Numbered from the stretch's first letter, positions 10,501-20,036 are shown. The stretch: 64,000 nucleotides of DNA from Erythrobacter aurantius (GCF_023823125.1 NZ_CP090949.1:2752001-2816000), one strand, 5' to 3'. Translations and numbers: made by a program. The notes: generated by a model not told the origin, from the sequence alone.

Positions 10501-10597
10501 CGACTTGCGCGGTGTTGGGAGTTGCCCAAAGGGCTGCCGCCCCAACCGCGATGGCCGTGCACAGCGAAAGCGTCGCCTTGATCGGTGTCTTGACCAT
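7532..10597 (-). CDS. Exported TPR-like/CHAT-domain caspase-like protein (locus A)
   Basis: This 1021-residue protein has a signal peptide (about 30 residues), so it should act in the periplasm or outside the cell. A Cys-containing N-terminal domain is followed by a helical TPR-like array (about residues 190-520, for example AEAQRRFNQTREGAAATP and AEALHKQGIGLLAGAYPESPAL) and a C-terminal CHAT domain (about 690-1015). CHAT domains are caspase/separase-type cysteine proteases. The expected dyad is intact: His865 in FATHG and Cys915 in LSACDT, with the downstream LASHWPV motif. The ATG lies one base after the TpsA stop, so the two are almost certainly co-translated. An exported CHAT protein beside a giant exoprotein suggests processing or quality control of TpsA; this is inference. 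Confidence 0.88.
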   Translation of the reverse strand: MVKTPIKATLSLCTAIAVGAAALWATPNTAQVAQQRSISLRDTFPVGSNGLCEAQIQAPEAGAGLFDRKYNILCRDAAASIGTMWVVRGQVADQAAERFVGPGASCTERAGAEIPAGLPGGKRLICSREGSIIRTELLVGEVGNRTYAASGLSAYGTALELGVASLATDQIVPGTVDIPLTQTTDSLAFIRQQAESITADQALVEAYRRANSGEFAEAAEFFAASAATLSGNSEIEARLNEGLLQSNIGNFAEAQRRFNQTREGAAATPVLARLQRNYEAIDALNRGEPAQALQILNTPLRSEFGDTGALRELKIGPAMARRLSAESDAISSASISSSLTPLERAQLLDGQADYLRATGQRLLGNSGDAAVTLARANETLAEVRGGRIVSMVWLRAQVLGELAEISEDNGQNAEAEALHKQGIGLLAGAYPESPALYSAQAQLAAFYSRTGRSSDAIALYRDIVAEAEGRPAPTLRSYMSNYFGLLLEDGANAAAASDIFSASQLLLRPGLAQTQAVLARELSGGSDEASQLFRRSVNIGRSIQRMRASIVQIEGEAAVNPQAEVILAERQQRLDGLLSQQAEVLQKLAEYPRFRAVSGGAINLEGMQSILRNDEAYVKMVALDNEAYMVYIAHDDALAYKIDATPEQLEEMVLKIRESIAIAEGGQVLTFPFDMEASRDLYLRLFEPVADRLPGRKHIVFEPDGAMLKLPINLLVTDDESVERYQAQLETPEGDDYNFTGVAWLGRNSQISTSVAPTAFRDVRAAPRSSARKAYLGLGENTPINDTPGVSNGTRSALAGGENCLWSENIWSNPIKSDELYDAAQRLGGGQAATTTVLTKTGFTDTAIKSREDLSDYRILHFATHGLVTAPQPECPPRPALLTSFEPEGDSDGLLTFAEIFGLRIDADLVILSACDTAGSATVGATLEAGITSGGNFALDGLVRAFVGAGGRTVLASHWPVPDDFDATKRLIGGLFDVADSETAEALRRSQLELMDDPQTSHPFYWSAFAVVGDGSVKVTR

Positions 10598-10598
10598 G

Positions 10599-13500
10599 TC
10601 AGTTATCCTCCACCCGGACGGTGCCGATATTGCCCTGGCTGTAGAGCGAGGCGTCGCCGCCCGCAGCTACAGGATCGTCAACCTCGGTCTCTTCCTCATT
10701 TTCAGGCTCGGAAACGAGGCCCGGGAAGTCGAAGCCGAAGTCGTCATCGCTTTCCTGCTCGGTGGTCGGAACCGGCTGGGTCGTCGCAACCGCCGCCTCG
10801 ATGACCGAGGGGTTGTTGACCACGGCGACCTGCTCTTCGACTTCTTCCTCGACCGGATCGGGATCGGGATCGGGGTCCGGATCGGGGTCCGGATCGGGAT
10901 CGGGATCAGGATCGACAGTGGTGCCGCAATCACGGGTGTTGATGAGGCAATCGTTGAATTCGGATTCGGCCGAATACAGCGTCGAACCGCTGCCCGAACC
11001 GGTTCCGTCATCGAACACCACTTCGTCGAAGAATGCCTGGCCGACAATCAGATTGCCCGCCGCGTCAATCCGCGCACCATAGGCGAAGACATCCAGCTCA
11101 GTGCCGCTCGTCCCGCGAATGGTCAGCCCGCCGTCACCGACAAGAATGCCGCCCTGCGCGGTTTCGGTGCCGGTGTTGCGGACCAGCAGCGACTGACCGA
11201 CCTCAAGCACCACACCGCCCGCACGCAGATAGCCGAGCGGATCGTCACTGCCGGCCGCAGCCACAGCGAGCTGATCATTGCGGCCCGTGAAGGTGGGGTT
11301 GTCCTGAAGCAGCGCGATCATGTCGCTGTCCGCGATCCAGATGTTGCTGGAGCCGAGGAAGATCGTCCCCGTCGGACGGCTGTTCGGATCGAGCAGGGCA
11401 AGTCCGCCTGGCGTCACGATCTCGATACGATCCTGGGCAAACAGGCTGAAGCTGTCGTCCGCGCCCGAATCCGCCAGCACAACCTGCCCTTCGACGCGGG
11501 CGACACCGCCCGGCCCGGCCACGCTGACCACGACATTCGAAACGCCATTGTCGAGCGAACCGGCACCCAGCAGATCGCGCAGGATCAGGTCGGGATCGTT
11601 TGGCCCGCTTTGAGCGACATTGGGCTGTACGAAGTTGAAAGAGCCAACCTCAAGCCGGTCAAGCTCTTCACCGATCAGCGAGTAGCCTTCCCCGGTTACC
11701 CCGCCGATCGGCGTTCCGCCACCGCCAAGGATTGCCGGAGCATCCTCGTTCAGCGACTGGAAGTTCATGGTGAAGGCACCGACGCGCGCACCGTTCTCGA
11801 TCACGATATCGCGCGACGCGAGATTGAGGATGGCCCCGCCGAAGCTGATGGCATTGTCATCATCGCCAAGGATGCTGATCGTCCCCTGCGACTGGATCGA
11901 GATGATCGCAGTCGGATCGTTCACATCAGGCCCGCCGATGATGCCGCCGTTCCCGGTCTGGATCAGGAAGCTGTCGAGCGTGTCGATCGACATTGCCTCG
12001 ATCACCCGGATGTTGCCGCCATTGGCCAGCAGCAGCGAGGTTCCCTGTTCGCCCAGCGTATCGCCGATCGCGCTGCCGTTCAGCGCATCGACCAGCAGGT
12101 CACCCGAAGTTACCCGAGCCGCAATCACCCCGGCGAAATTGAGCGGGGTCGATGTAAATCCTCCGGTCGCGTCCGCTTCGAGGGTGAGGTTTGCAACCTC
12201 CACGCTCGGAACGCCGCCGCTTGGTGAAGCGATGTCGAGAGACGCGACACCCCCGCTAGCGGAATCGCCAATCGACGTGCTCGCACTGCTCAACAGGCTG
12301 AATTCAAAGGCATTCAGCGAGGAATTGTTCTCGATGATCGCTTCCGAACGACCGGCGTTGGCGAAGCCGCCAACTCCGTTAGTGACCGTTGCCGATCCGT
12401 CAGCGCCGCTATCCAGTTCGACGATGTCCGCCGAGAGCGTCGAATCGAACAGCAAGAGTTGCGCCGTTCCGCCGAACGCGCCACCGTTCTCATCGCCCGC
12501 ACCGCCATCGCCAAAGGCGGAAATCAGCAGGCGCGAGACGCCATCGGTATCCGGATCGATCGAGAAGTTCGTCTCCAGCAGGTCGAGGCTGGCGAAACCG
12601 GCATCTGCATTGCCGCCGATTGCCCCTGCCCCGCCGACTGCATCGGAAAGAATGCTGCTTTCGCCAATCAGCGAGAAGTTGGCGGTCGTTCCGACGAAGA
12701 ACACCGGATGCGCATCAGCGTCGCCGCCAATCCCGCCCGGCCCGGTCGCGTCGCCGCCGATGGCCGATGCGCTTGCGGTGAATCTGCCGCCGTTCCAGTC
12801 GCTTTCGTTGATCTCGACATTGACGATCGCGCCAAGCGCCGTGCCGCCCTGTGTCACGCCGGTGCCGCCAAACGCCGAACCGCCGATGCTGACCTCCGCT
12901 AAGCCCGCTGCATTGGGCAGGACGTTCACGGTCGAACCGATCGCCGTGAAGTTGACTATGCCGCGATTGGTGATGCTGCCACCGATCGCCCCGTTCCCGC
13001 CGGTAGACAGGTCAGTCACGACGCTGCGGCCGACCAGGTTTAGGGTGGAATTGTCGACCAAAAGGGTCGCTGTGCCACCAATGACATCACCGCCATTGCC
13101 GGTGCCCGAACCATTGCCGCCGACACCGCCGGACACGCCGCCTGCCAGTTCGGCAGTCAAGGTGCCGCCATTAATGACGGAAATCACCCGTTGACCGCCG
13201 GTCGCGTCACCGCCGTCGATGTTGAGGTTGGTATTGAGGCTGCTGCCGCCCTGACTGAAGATCGAGAAGACAGTGGCACCTATGCTGAGCGTGCCGCCGT
13301 CAACCGCGATCACGCCAGTACCGCCGCTTGCACTTCCGCCAGCACCGCCTTCGACCGAGCTTCCGCCACCGATACCGCGTGCGATGACGCGGATAGCGCT
13401 TGCCGAATTGGGATCGGCTGCCGGATCAAGCGGAAGTTCGACACTGGCGCCGCCCACCGCTGAGATCAGCAACGAACCGCCAATGCCGCTGCCGCCAATG

Positions 13501-16500
13501 CCGGAACCGCCGGTGGCATTCCCGCCGATACCGGTCGAGGATTGCAGGACTTCGAAGAAGCCGGGGAATGCCGCGCTGGTCGGGGTGTTCAGTTCAACCT
13601 TGAGGTTGCTGCCCAGACCCGTAGCAGAGATTTCCGTCGAACCGCCGAAGCCGTCACCACCTGCAGCCGCAAAGGTTACTGTGGTGCCATCAATTTCAAG
13701 TTCACCACCCGAACCGCCGACCCCAACTGCCGCCACCTGCGCAGAGCGGAAGGTGAGCGAGCCACCCTGATCCGCACGAGCGTAAGAATCGCCGCCAAGG
13801 CCTTCGCCGCCGGTGAAGCCTTCTCCACCGCCGCCGCCGAAACCGCTGGCGATTATGTTGGTGTGGCCCCCGATCGAAGCGACCGAAACATCCGGCGATA
13901 TCGCAGAAACACCCGCGGTTCCTCCGGTGCCGGTTGCGCCGTCGCCACCGCGCGAAATCCCACCAAACCCGGTGGCTTCGACGAAGATGTCGGAATTGAC
14001 GGTCGAGGCGCCGCCAAGGAATTCGAGCAGCGCCGTGCCGCCGAAGGCAATTCCGCCAAGGCCGTCAATGCCAATGCCATTGCCGCCATTCGAATTTGCC
14101 TGAACGCGCAGATCGTCAGCGGTAAGGGTTGAATTGCCCATCTGCAGGGTAACGTCCCCGCCGATTGCCTGGCCGCCTTCAAATTCGCCGTCGCCGCCGG
14201 TGCTCAGATTGGTGATGTCGAGGATGCCCGGCTGGCTGGCGCTGGGCGCGATGCTGACATCGCTGTCGATCATCGTGACAAGCACGGTTCCGGCCTGTGC
14301 ATCGCCGCCGACCGCGCCGCTGCCGCCAATGGCATTCGACGAGATGGAGTTGATCGCTCCGGGGAACACGGTGGGCACTTGCTGCCCGGTATCCGGATCG
14401 AAGATGGTGCCATTGATATCCGGCTGGGTTGCCAGTTGCAGGTTCGAATTGGTGATGCTCGCCGTCAGGTTCCCGCTTTGCGCGGTTCCGCCGGTGCCGT
14501 TCACGATATCGTTGGTCGCTCCGCCAAAGGCCGAAGCGCTGGCTTGCAGAGCGCCCCCGATCCACTGGCTGTCGGTGATCTGGACATCGACCTGTGCGCC
14601 CACGGCGTTGCCTCCCACTGTCTCACCGGTGCCACCCGAATTGCCGCCGCCGATGACCAGCACGGATTCGCCATTGGCATTGGCAATGCCGTTCAAAGTC
14701 GCGACATTGGCAGTGAAGCTGACCGTTCCCGGCGTCACGCTTCCGCCGATTGCGCCAGCACCGCCGGTCGACTGATCGACCACGATGTTGCGGCCAACCA
14801 TGTTGTAGGTTGCGTTGTCGACCAGGGTGGTGGCGATTCCGCCGACGGCATCGCCACCGTTTCCGGTGCCAGAGCCATCGCCGCCAACAGCGCCCGAGAC
14901 ACCGCCAAACAATTCGGCCGTGAGCGTGCCGCCATTGGTGACGGAAACCACACGTTCGCCGCCAAAGGCATCGCCGCCGGTGATGTTGAGGTTCTGGTCG
15001 AGGCTGAAGCCGCCCTGGGCAAACATCGAGAAGATGGTTGCACCCATGCTGACCGAGCCGCCATCGACTTCGAGCATGCCAAGTCCGCTGATGGCCTGAC
15101 CGCCCGCGCCGCCTTCGACCGAGCTGTTGCCGCCACGCCCGCGTGAGTGGATCCGGATGAACTGGATCGAGTTGGGATCGTTCGCCGGATCGAGCGAGAA
15201 TTCAATCGAGGCTCCGGTGGTGGCCGAGATAACGGCTTCGCCGCCCGTGCCGGTTCCGCCGATGCCCGTCCCGCCAGTCGCGTTGCCGCCAAAGCCCGAC
15301 GCGGAGAGCGTTGTCCCAAGGCCGACCGGATCGAAAAACTGCGAGGGGACGTTGCGTTCGATGACCACGCGGCTACCGGTGTCGAAGGCGCGGATGTCGG
15401 CAACACCGCCGAACCCGTCACCGCCAGCGGCTGTAAAGGTCGTGATGATGCCTTCGTCGTCAAACACCGCTCCGGTACCACCAACACCGACAGCGTTGAC
15501 CTGTGCCGAACCAACCGACACGAGGCCGCCCGCTTGCGCCTGAATGAAGGCTTCCCCGCCGGTGCCGATGCCGCCGGTCGCATCCTGGCCTGCACCGCCG
15601 CCAATGCCGTTGGCAAGGATGCGGGCATGTCCACCGATGAGGCCGTTGCCGAACACCGGTGAGAAGATCGCGATATCGGCCACACCGCCGGTGCCATCAC
15701 CGCCGTCGGCTGCACGGGAACTGCCGCCAATGCCGGTTGCGTCTATGATTACATCGCCGGTGACTTCGGTTTCACCGCCCTGGAAGCCCATGAAGGCCTG
15801 GCCGCCGGTGCCGTCACCCCCGCGCCCGATCGAGCCCACGCCGCCGCGCCCAATCGCGTAGGCAGAGAAACTTTCGAGCGTGATGGTTCCGCCGCCATTG
15901 GTGAAAATACCCGAGCGTTCGCCACCGATGCCATCGCCGCCGATCGCGCCATTGCCTCCGACGCCGTCAGAGAAGGTAGTGACATTGCCGCCGACCAGCG
16001 TTCCCAGGGCACCCGAAACCAGCGCCCGTCCGCCAAGACCGGTGCCGCCGTTACCTTCGGGATCGGTCGTCGACCCGCCGAAGCCGCCACTGCCGCCAAA
16101 GCTGCTGGTGTCGACAAACACGTCACCATAGGTCGCGCTACCGATGCCTACGGTTCCGTCGGTGCCCTGCACCAACAGGCCCGCAGTCGCGCTGCCGCCG
16201 GTGCCGTTACCGCCGTCGCCGCCAGCCTGGCCGAGGCCGCCGCTGCCGCCCCCGCCGCCAAACCCGCGCGCCTGAACCGTCGAATTGCCGCCGACTTCCA
16301 GATTGCCGTTGTCCGCACCCGCGATCAGCGCCGCGCCGCTGCTTTCAGTGGGATCGCTCGCAACGGTTGCACTGAAGAGCCCCGCAACGCCGTCGCCGCC
16401 GCGCCCGGCAAGAATGGTCGAACCATCGCCCTGGCCGCCCAAACCGCCAAAGCCGTTGGCAAGGACGTTCGCATCGCCACCGATCACCACCGACCCGATA

Positions 16501-19500
16501 TCGGCCTGCGTTCCTTGGCCGACGATCACGGCCTTGCCGCCCGTGCCGGTCCCGCCATCGCCGCCAAATCCGGACGTGCTCGCGTTGCCGCCGATCCCCG
16601 AGGCATCCGCTACAGCGGTGGTCTGGATAGAAGCTGTGCCGAAGAGAACCTGAAGTCCGGACACGCCGCCAAAGCCGTTGCCGCCACCAACGCCGTCACC
16701 GCCGAAACCGTTGGAGTTGGCGAAGAAATTTACGGCATTGAAGCTGCCGCCATTGTTGACGAAGGCAAACGCACGGGCGCCACCAATCCCGTCACCGCCG
16801 ACGCCGGTGCCGAAATTGTCACCGCCGCGCGCGCCTGCTTCCAGATTGATGGAACCGAAATTCGCGCTGCCTTGGCTGAGGACATTGACGATCGAAGTAC
16901 CGCCGGTTCCCAGCGCACCAGCAAGGGACGAATTGCTCGAACCACCTTCGCCGAAGGAACGGACTTGGGTAAACCCGTCAACCGAGAAAGACGAGGCATC
17001 ATCGACAATACGGATTTCGGAGAGGCCGCCCGTACCGGCGCCGCCAACCCCGTTGAAACCCGAACCTCCCAAAGTATTGGTGCTGAAGATCGCATCGCCC
17101 GTGACAAGGATGACCCCGCCGTTGATATTGGCTTCGGCTTGACCGCCAATGGCATCGCCGCCATCGATGTCACCGTTACCGCCAGTGGCGAATGCTTCCA
17201 CCGCCAGCGATGCCAGTTGGACGTCCGCTCCGAAGCTGGCCTGGAATGAAGCAAATCCGCCTGTGCCGGTGCCGCCGTTATTGCCTTCGCCGCCGCCGCC
17301 GCCGGCGGTGAGCACCACGTTATCCGCGTTGATCGTGCCCGCTCGTGCGGTGAAGAACGCGCCGAAGCCGTTGCCGTCGCCGCCATTGCCGCGCGGATCG
17401 CCGGTGCTGCCGCCAAAGCCGCCATTGCCGCCTTCGCCGTTTGCGGTGATGAAGACGTCGCCGAAATTGACCACGCCCGCGCCGACCGAACCGTCACCAC
17501 CCAGCAGCGCCTGACCAGCCTGCGCGGTGCCGCCCGTACCGGTGCCGCCATCGCCGCCCGCCTGACCAAGGCCGCCGTTGCCGCCGTTGCCGCCGATGCC
17601 GAAGTTGAAAATGTTGGTCGTCAGCCCGATCGACAGATTGCCGTTGTCGCCGCCGCCCAGCACGAATGCGCCATTGTTGAACGCCGGATCGGCCTGGTTG
17701 GGCGTGCTGAATTGTCCGGCGGTACCGTCACCGCCGCGACCAGCAGCGATTGTGCTGCCGTCACCCTGGCCGCCTGTGCCGCCGCGGGCGGTGGACTCCA
17801 CCGTCGCCGAACCGCCAATGTTGAGCGTAGCCGAAGCCGTGAGGGTTCCCGTTGCCTGAAGGAATGACAGGCCGCCAATCGCATTGCCGCCCGCTCCGCC
17901 GAAACCGAAAAAGGCATCGCCGCCATTCGCGATCGATGAGGAGATGGCCGATCCCGCAACATCGACAAGGCCGACCCGCGCTTCGATACCGGCTGTCCCG
18001 CCGGTGGCATCGCCGCCGCTTGTACCGGCGCCGCCGAAAGCCGCGGAACTGGCCTCGAAATCGCCACCGATGTTGATCGTACCGCCAGCGGGAGTGAAAG
18101 CCCGCGACGCGCCGCCCAGCGCATTGCCGCCCTGCCCGAAGGCATTGGTCCCGCCAAAGGCATCAGCGCGCAGAGTCACCGAGTTGAGGATGGAGATACT
18201 GCCGTCCGAGTCGACGAAGAGTGAGGTGACACCGGCATCCGCAAGACCGCCTTGCCCGGCATCGGCCGAAGTGCCCGCATTGGCTCTCGCCTCGGCCACC
18301 AGATTGCCCTGGATTTCGACAGAACTCGAACCCAGCGCATCGACCGAGGCAAATCCGCCGAACGCGCTGGATGCGGTCGAGCCGTCGATCTGATCACCAA
18401 TCGTGCCGTTGGCGCTGGCAATGACGAACACGTCATCGCCCAGGGTAACAAAACCGCCATCGGATGCGAAAACCCGCGCCGTGCCGGCATTGAACGTGCC
18501 GCCTTCGGTATAGGGTCCGACCTGTGCTTCGCTGGCGATGGCGAGAACTTCGACCACGCCTGCGATATCGAGGAACCCGCCCGTCGACCCGACCGAAGCC
18601 GAACCGCCCGTCGCGATACCGGAATTGAAAATGGAAAGGTCCGAACCCGCAACCGCGCTTGCACTGACGATTGCATCGCCACCGATATTGAGCGTGCCAC
18701 CAAGGAAGGCGTCGATGAATGCCGTTCCCGCAGTCGCATCGGTTTCGCCCGTGATCAGGTCGAAATCGACCCGGCCATAGGCGTCAGCAGACACAAGGAC
18801 ATCGCCGGTGATGTTGAACACCTGCCCATTGCTCGACGTAAGCTCGGAGAAATTCCGGCCCACCATCAACAGGTTGCCGTCGATCGAGCTTGGGCCATTG
18901 AAAGCGGTGACCTGCACCTCTTCGTTGGCGATCGCGAGGATGCTGCTGCTCGACGCGAAATCTTCAAGGAAAATGCTGCCCGCGACATCCGTCAGTTGCG
19001 AATTCGCGTTGAACAGCGCGTTGATGCCCTGATCGATCGCGCCGCCATCGACGGTGCGCCCGCTGACGTTGTAGTTGGCGGAAAGGATGATTTCGCCATT
19101 GACGATCCCGGCGCTGGCGGCCGGGGCAAAGCCGAGATTGCCGCGGAAGATCATGCTGATCGGATCGTTCTGCGCCGCAGCGACCGCGTAAATCAGGTGG
19201 TTGTCGCCAATTCCGGTGCTCGACGGTCCGCCGACATCGCCATCGATCACGACGGGAGTCGTAACGCTGGTGCCGACCGGAATCACGATATCGAACAGGC
19301 CGTTGGAAATGGTCAGGCCGACTGCCTCACCCGCGACATAGGCCTGACTGCCGTTGATCAGCGATGTGCCGAGCATCTGCACTTCGGCTGCCACCACCGC
19401 GAAATAGGAATTCTCTGCCGACGCAAAGATCTGGGCACCCGGATTGATGCTGATGCTGGCAGTCGTTGGCGTGCCGGTGCCAAGGAAGAGCTCTCCCGTC

Positions 19501-20036
19501 TGCCCTGCCCCTGCCCAGTCGGAGAAGGTGGTGGTGGGATCGAGCGTAGTCAGGATCAGATTGCCGACATCGAACACGGCATTGCTGCCGACGAGAATCC
19601 CCGACGGCGAATAAAATACGAGCGTCCCGCCGGGCGAGACACCGCCGGTTACCGGATCGATCAGCTGCGAAATCACCGTGCCGTCGAACACGGTCACATT
19701 GCCGTTGGCGGAAGGCAGGACGATGTTCAGAACCGCGAAATCGGAGACGTTCACGCCGTTCTGGAACGTCGCCGTATTGCCTGTCGGCAGGAAGTCGAGC
19801 GCGTTGCCCTGCCCGTCTTCATCCGGAGTCCATTCGATGATGGCGGTGTTGGTATCGATCGTGATCGTTTCGGTACCCGACCCAAGCGAACGACTGCCCG
19901 AGCCATCGACAAAGGATTCGGTCGCTTGGAACGCCTGCGCCTGCGCGCGCTCGGGCGCTGCGGCAAGGCCAATGGCAAGCGCCGCCGATCCGCAACCGAG
20001 CAGCAGTTTCGAACGATTCTGGTTCAAACGGGCCAT
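10599..20036 (-). CDS. Giant Gly-rich TpsA exoprotein (filamentous haemagglutinin/adhesin type), locus A
   Basis: This 3145-residue secreted protein has a signal peptide ending near AQA (residue ~35) and an N-terminal TPS-like domain (about 40-190). In that domain the usual NPNG(I/V) motif is replaced by SPSGILVG. A very long beta-helix-like body follows, made of GGxGxGG-rich repeats with regular Asp/Asn and alternating hydrophobics. The C-terminus has about ten consecutive Asp-Pro pairs (around residue 3050), an acidic EEEVEE stretch and a polar tail, with no recognisable anchor domain. The ATG at 20036 is preferred because GGAG sits nine bases upstream; a GTG at 20051 overlapping the tpsB stop is possible. 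The preceding gene encodes its presumed transporter. A self-associating adhesin or matrix protein is likely, but the ligand is unknown. Confidence 0.85.
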   Translation of the reverse strand: MARLNQNRSKLLLGCGSAALAIGLAAAPERAQAQAFQATESFVDGSGSRSLGSGTETITIDTNTAIIEWTPDEDGQGNALDFLPTGNTATFQNGVNVSDFAVLNIVLPSANGNVTVFDGTVISQLIDPVTGGVSPGGTLVFYSPSGILVGSNAVFDVGNLILTTLDPTTTFSDWAGAGQTGELFLGTGTPTTASISINPGAQIFASAENSYFAVVAAEVQMLGTSLINGSQAYVAGEAVGLTISNGLFDIVIPVGTSVTTPVVIDGDVGGPSSTGIGDNHLIYAVAAAQNDPISMIFRGNLGFAPAASAGIVNGEIILSANYNVSGRTVDGGAIDQGINALFNANSQLTDVAGSIFLEDFASSSSILAIANEEVQVTAFNGPSSIDGNLLMVGRNFSELTSSNGQVFNITGDVLVSADAYGRVDFDLITGETDATAGTAFIDAFLGGTLNIGGDAIVSASAVAGSDLSIFNSGIATGGSASVGSTGGFLDIAGVVEVLAIASEAQVGPYTEGGTFNAGTARVFASDGGFVTLGDDVFVIASANGTIGDQIDGSTASSAFGGFASVDALGSSSVEIQGNLVAEARANAGTSADAGQGGLADAGVTSLFVDSDGSISILNSVTLRADAFGGTNAFGQGGNALGGASRAFTPAGGTINIGGDFEASSAAFGGAGTSGGDATGGTAGIEARVGLVDVAGSAISSSIANGGDAFFGFGGAGGNAIGGLSFLQATGTLTASATLNIGGSATVESTARGGTGGQGDGSTIAAGRGGDGTAGQFSTPNQADPAFNNGAFVLGGGDNGNLSIGLTTNIFNFGIGGNGGNGGLGQAGGDGGTGTGGTAQAGQALLGGDGSVGAGVVNFGDVFITANGEGGNGGFGGSTGDPRGNGGDGNGFGAFFTARAGTINADNVVLTAGGGGGEGNNGGTGTGGFASFQASFGADVQLASLAVEAFATGGNGDIDGGDAIGGQAEANINGGVILVTGDAIFSTNTLGGSGFNGVGGAGTGGLSEIRIVDDASSFSVDGFTQVRSFGEGGSSNSSLAGALGTGGTSIVNVLSQGSANFGSINLEAGARGGDNFGTGVGGDGIGGARAFAFVNNGGSFNAVNFFANSNGFGGDGVGGGNGFGGVSGLQVLFGTASIQTTAVADASGIGGNASTSGFGGDGGTGTGGKAVIVGQGTQADIGSVVIGGDANVLANGFGGLGGQGDGSTILAGRGGDGVAGLFSATVASDPTESSGAALIAGADNGNLEVGGNSTVQARGFGGGGGSGGLGQAGGDGGNGTGGSATAGLLVQGTDGTVGIGSATYGDVFVDTSSFGGSGGFGGSTTDPEGNGGTGLGGRALVSGALGTLVGGNVTTFSDGVGGNGAIGGDGIGGERSGIFTNGGGTITLESFSAYAIGRGGVGSIGRGGDGTGGQAFMGFQGGETEVTGDVIIDATGIGGSSRAADGGDGTGGVADIAIFSPVFGNGLIGGHARILANGIGGGAGQDATGGIGTGGEAFIQAQAGGLVSVGSAQVNAVGVGGTGAVFDDEGIITTFTAAGGDGFGGVADIRAFDTGSRVVIERNVPSQFFDPVGLGTTLSASGFGGNATGGTGIGGTGTGGEAVISATTGASIEFSLDPANDPNSIQFIRIHSRGRGGNSSVEGGAGGQAISGLGMLEVDGGSVSMGATIFSMFAQGGFSLDQNLNITGGDAFGGERVVSVTNGGTLTAELFGGVSGAVGGDGSGTGNGGDAVGGIATTLVDNATYNMVGRNIVVDQSTGGAGAIGGSVTPGTVSFTANVATLNGIANANGESVLVIGGGNSGGTGETVGGNAVGAQVDVQITDSQWIGGALQASASAFGGATNDIVNGTGGTAQSGNLTASITNSNLQLATQPDINGTIFDPDTGQQVPTVFPGAINSISSNAIGGSGAVGGDAQAGTVLVTMIDSDVSIAPSASQPGILDITNLSTGGDGEFEGGQAIGGDVTLQMGNSTLTADDLRVQANSNGGNGIGIDGLGGIAFGGTALLEFLGGASTVNSDIFVEATGFGGISRGGDGATGTGGTAGVSAISPDVSVASIGGHTNIIASGFGGGGGEGFTGGEGLGGDSYARADQGGSLTFRSAQVAAVGVGGSGGELEIDGTTVTFAAAGGDGFGGSTEISATGLGSNLKVELNTPTSAAFPGFFEVLQSSTGIGGNATGGSGIGGSGIGGSLLISAVGGASVELPLDPAADPNSASAIRVIARGIGGGSSVEGGAGGSASGGTGVIAVDGGTLSIGATVFSIFSQGGSSLNTNLNIDGGDATGGQRVISVINGGTLTAELAGGVSGGVGGNGSGTGNGGDVIGGTATLLVDNSTLNLVGRSVVTDLSTGGNGAIGGSITNRGIVNFTAIGSTVNVLPNAAGLAEVSIGGSAFGGTGVTQGGTALGAIVNVEINESDWNGGRFTASASAIGGDATGPGGIGGDADAHPVFFVGTTANFSLIGESSILSDAVGGAGAIGGNADAGFASLDLLETNFSIDPDTDGVSRLLISAFGDGGAGDENGGAFGGTAQLLLFDSTLSADIVELDSGADGSATVTNGVGGFANAGRSEAIIENNSSLNAFEFSLLSSASTSIGDSASGGVASLDIASPSGGVPSVEVANLTLEADATGGFTSTPLNFAGVIAARVTSGDLLVDALNGSAIGDTLGEQGTSLLLANGGNIRVIEAMSIDTLDSFLIQTGNGGIIGGPDVNDPTAIISIQSQGTISILGDDDNAISFGGAILNLASRDIVIENGARVGAFTMNFQSLNEDAPAILGGGGTPIGGVTGEGYSLIGEELDRLEVGSFNFVQPNVAQSGPNDPDLILRDLLGAGSLDNGVSNVVVSVAGPGGVARVEGQVVLADSGADDSFSLFAQDRIEIVTPGGLALLDPNSRPTGTIFLGSSNIWIADSDMIALLQDNPTFTGRNDQLAVAAAGSDDPLGYLRAGGVVLEVGQSLLVRNTGTETAQGGILVGDGGLTIRGTSGTELDVFAYGARIDAAGNLIVGQAFFDEVVFDDGTGSGSGSTLYSAESEFNDCLINTRDCGTTVDPDPDPDPDPDPDPDPDPDPVEEEVEEQVAVVNNPSVIEAAVATTQPVPTTEQESDDDFGFDFPGLVSEPENEEETEVDDPVAAGGDASLYSQGNIGTVRVEDN
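12300..15900 (-). repeat. Long-period imperfect internal duplication in TpsA-A
   Basis: Protein blocks encoded at about 12950-13830 and 14730-15610 align over hundreds of residues with many substitutions. Shared landmarks include AAGGDGFGG, SSVEGGAGG, NGGTLTAEL, GSGTGNGGD and GAIGGS, at a spacing of about 1.8 kb (about 590 residues). The similarity seems to continue beyond both ends of each block. A second diverged pair is encoded near 16020-16470 and 17390-17850 (GGQGDGST, AGRGGDG, LGQAGGDGG). Boundaries are approximate. Confidence 0.7.

Noticed and set aside
10855..10915. Hexanucleotide tract as an on/off phase-variation switch
   Set aside because: Units are six bases, so slippage changes Asp-Pro number but keeps the frame.
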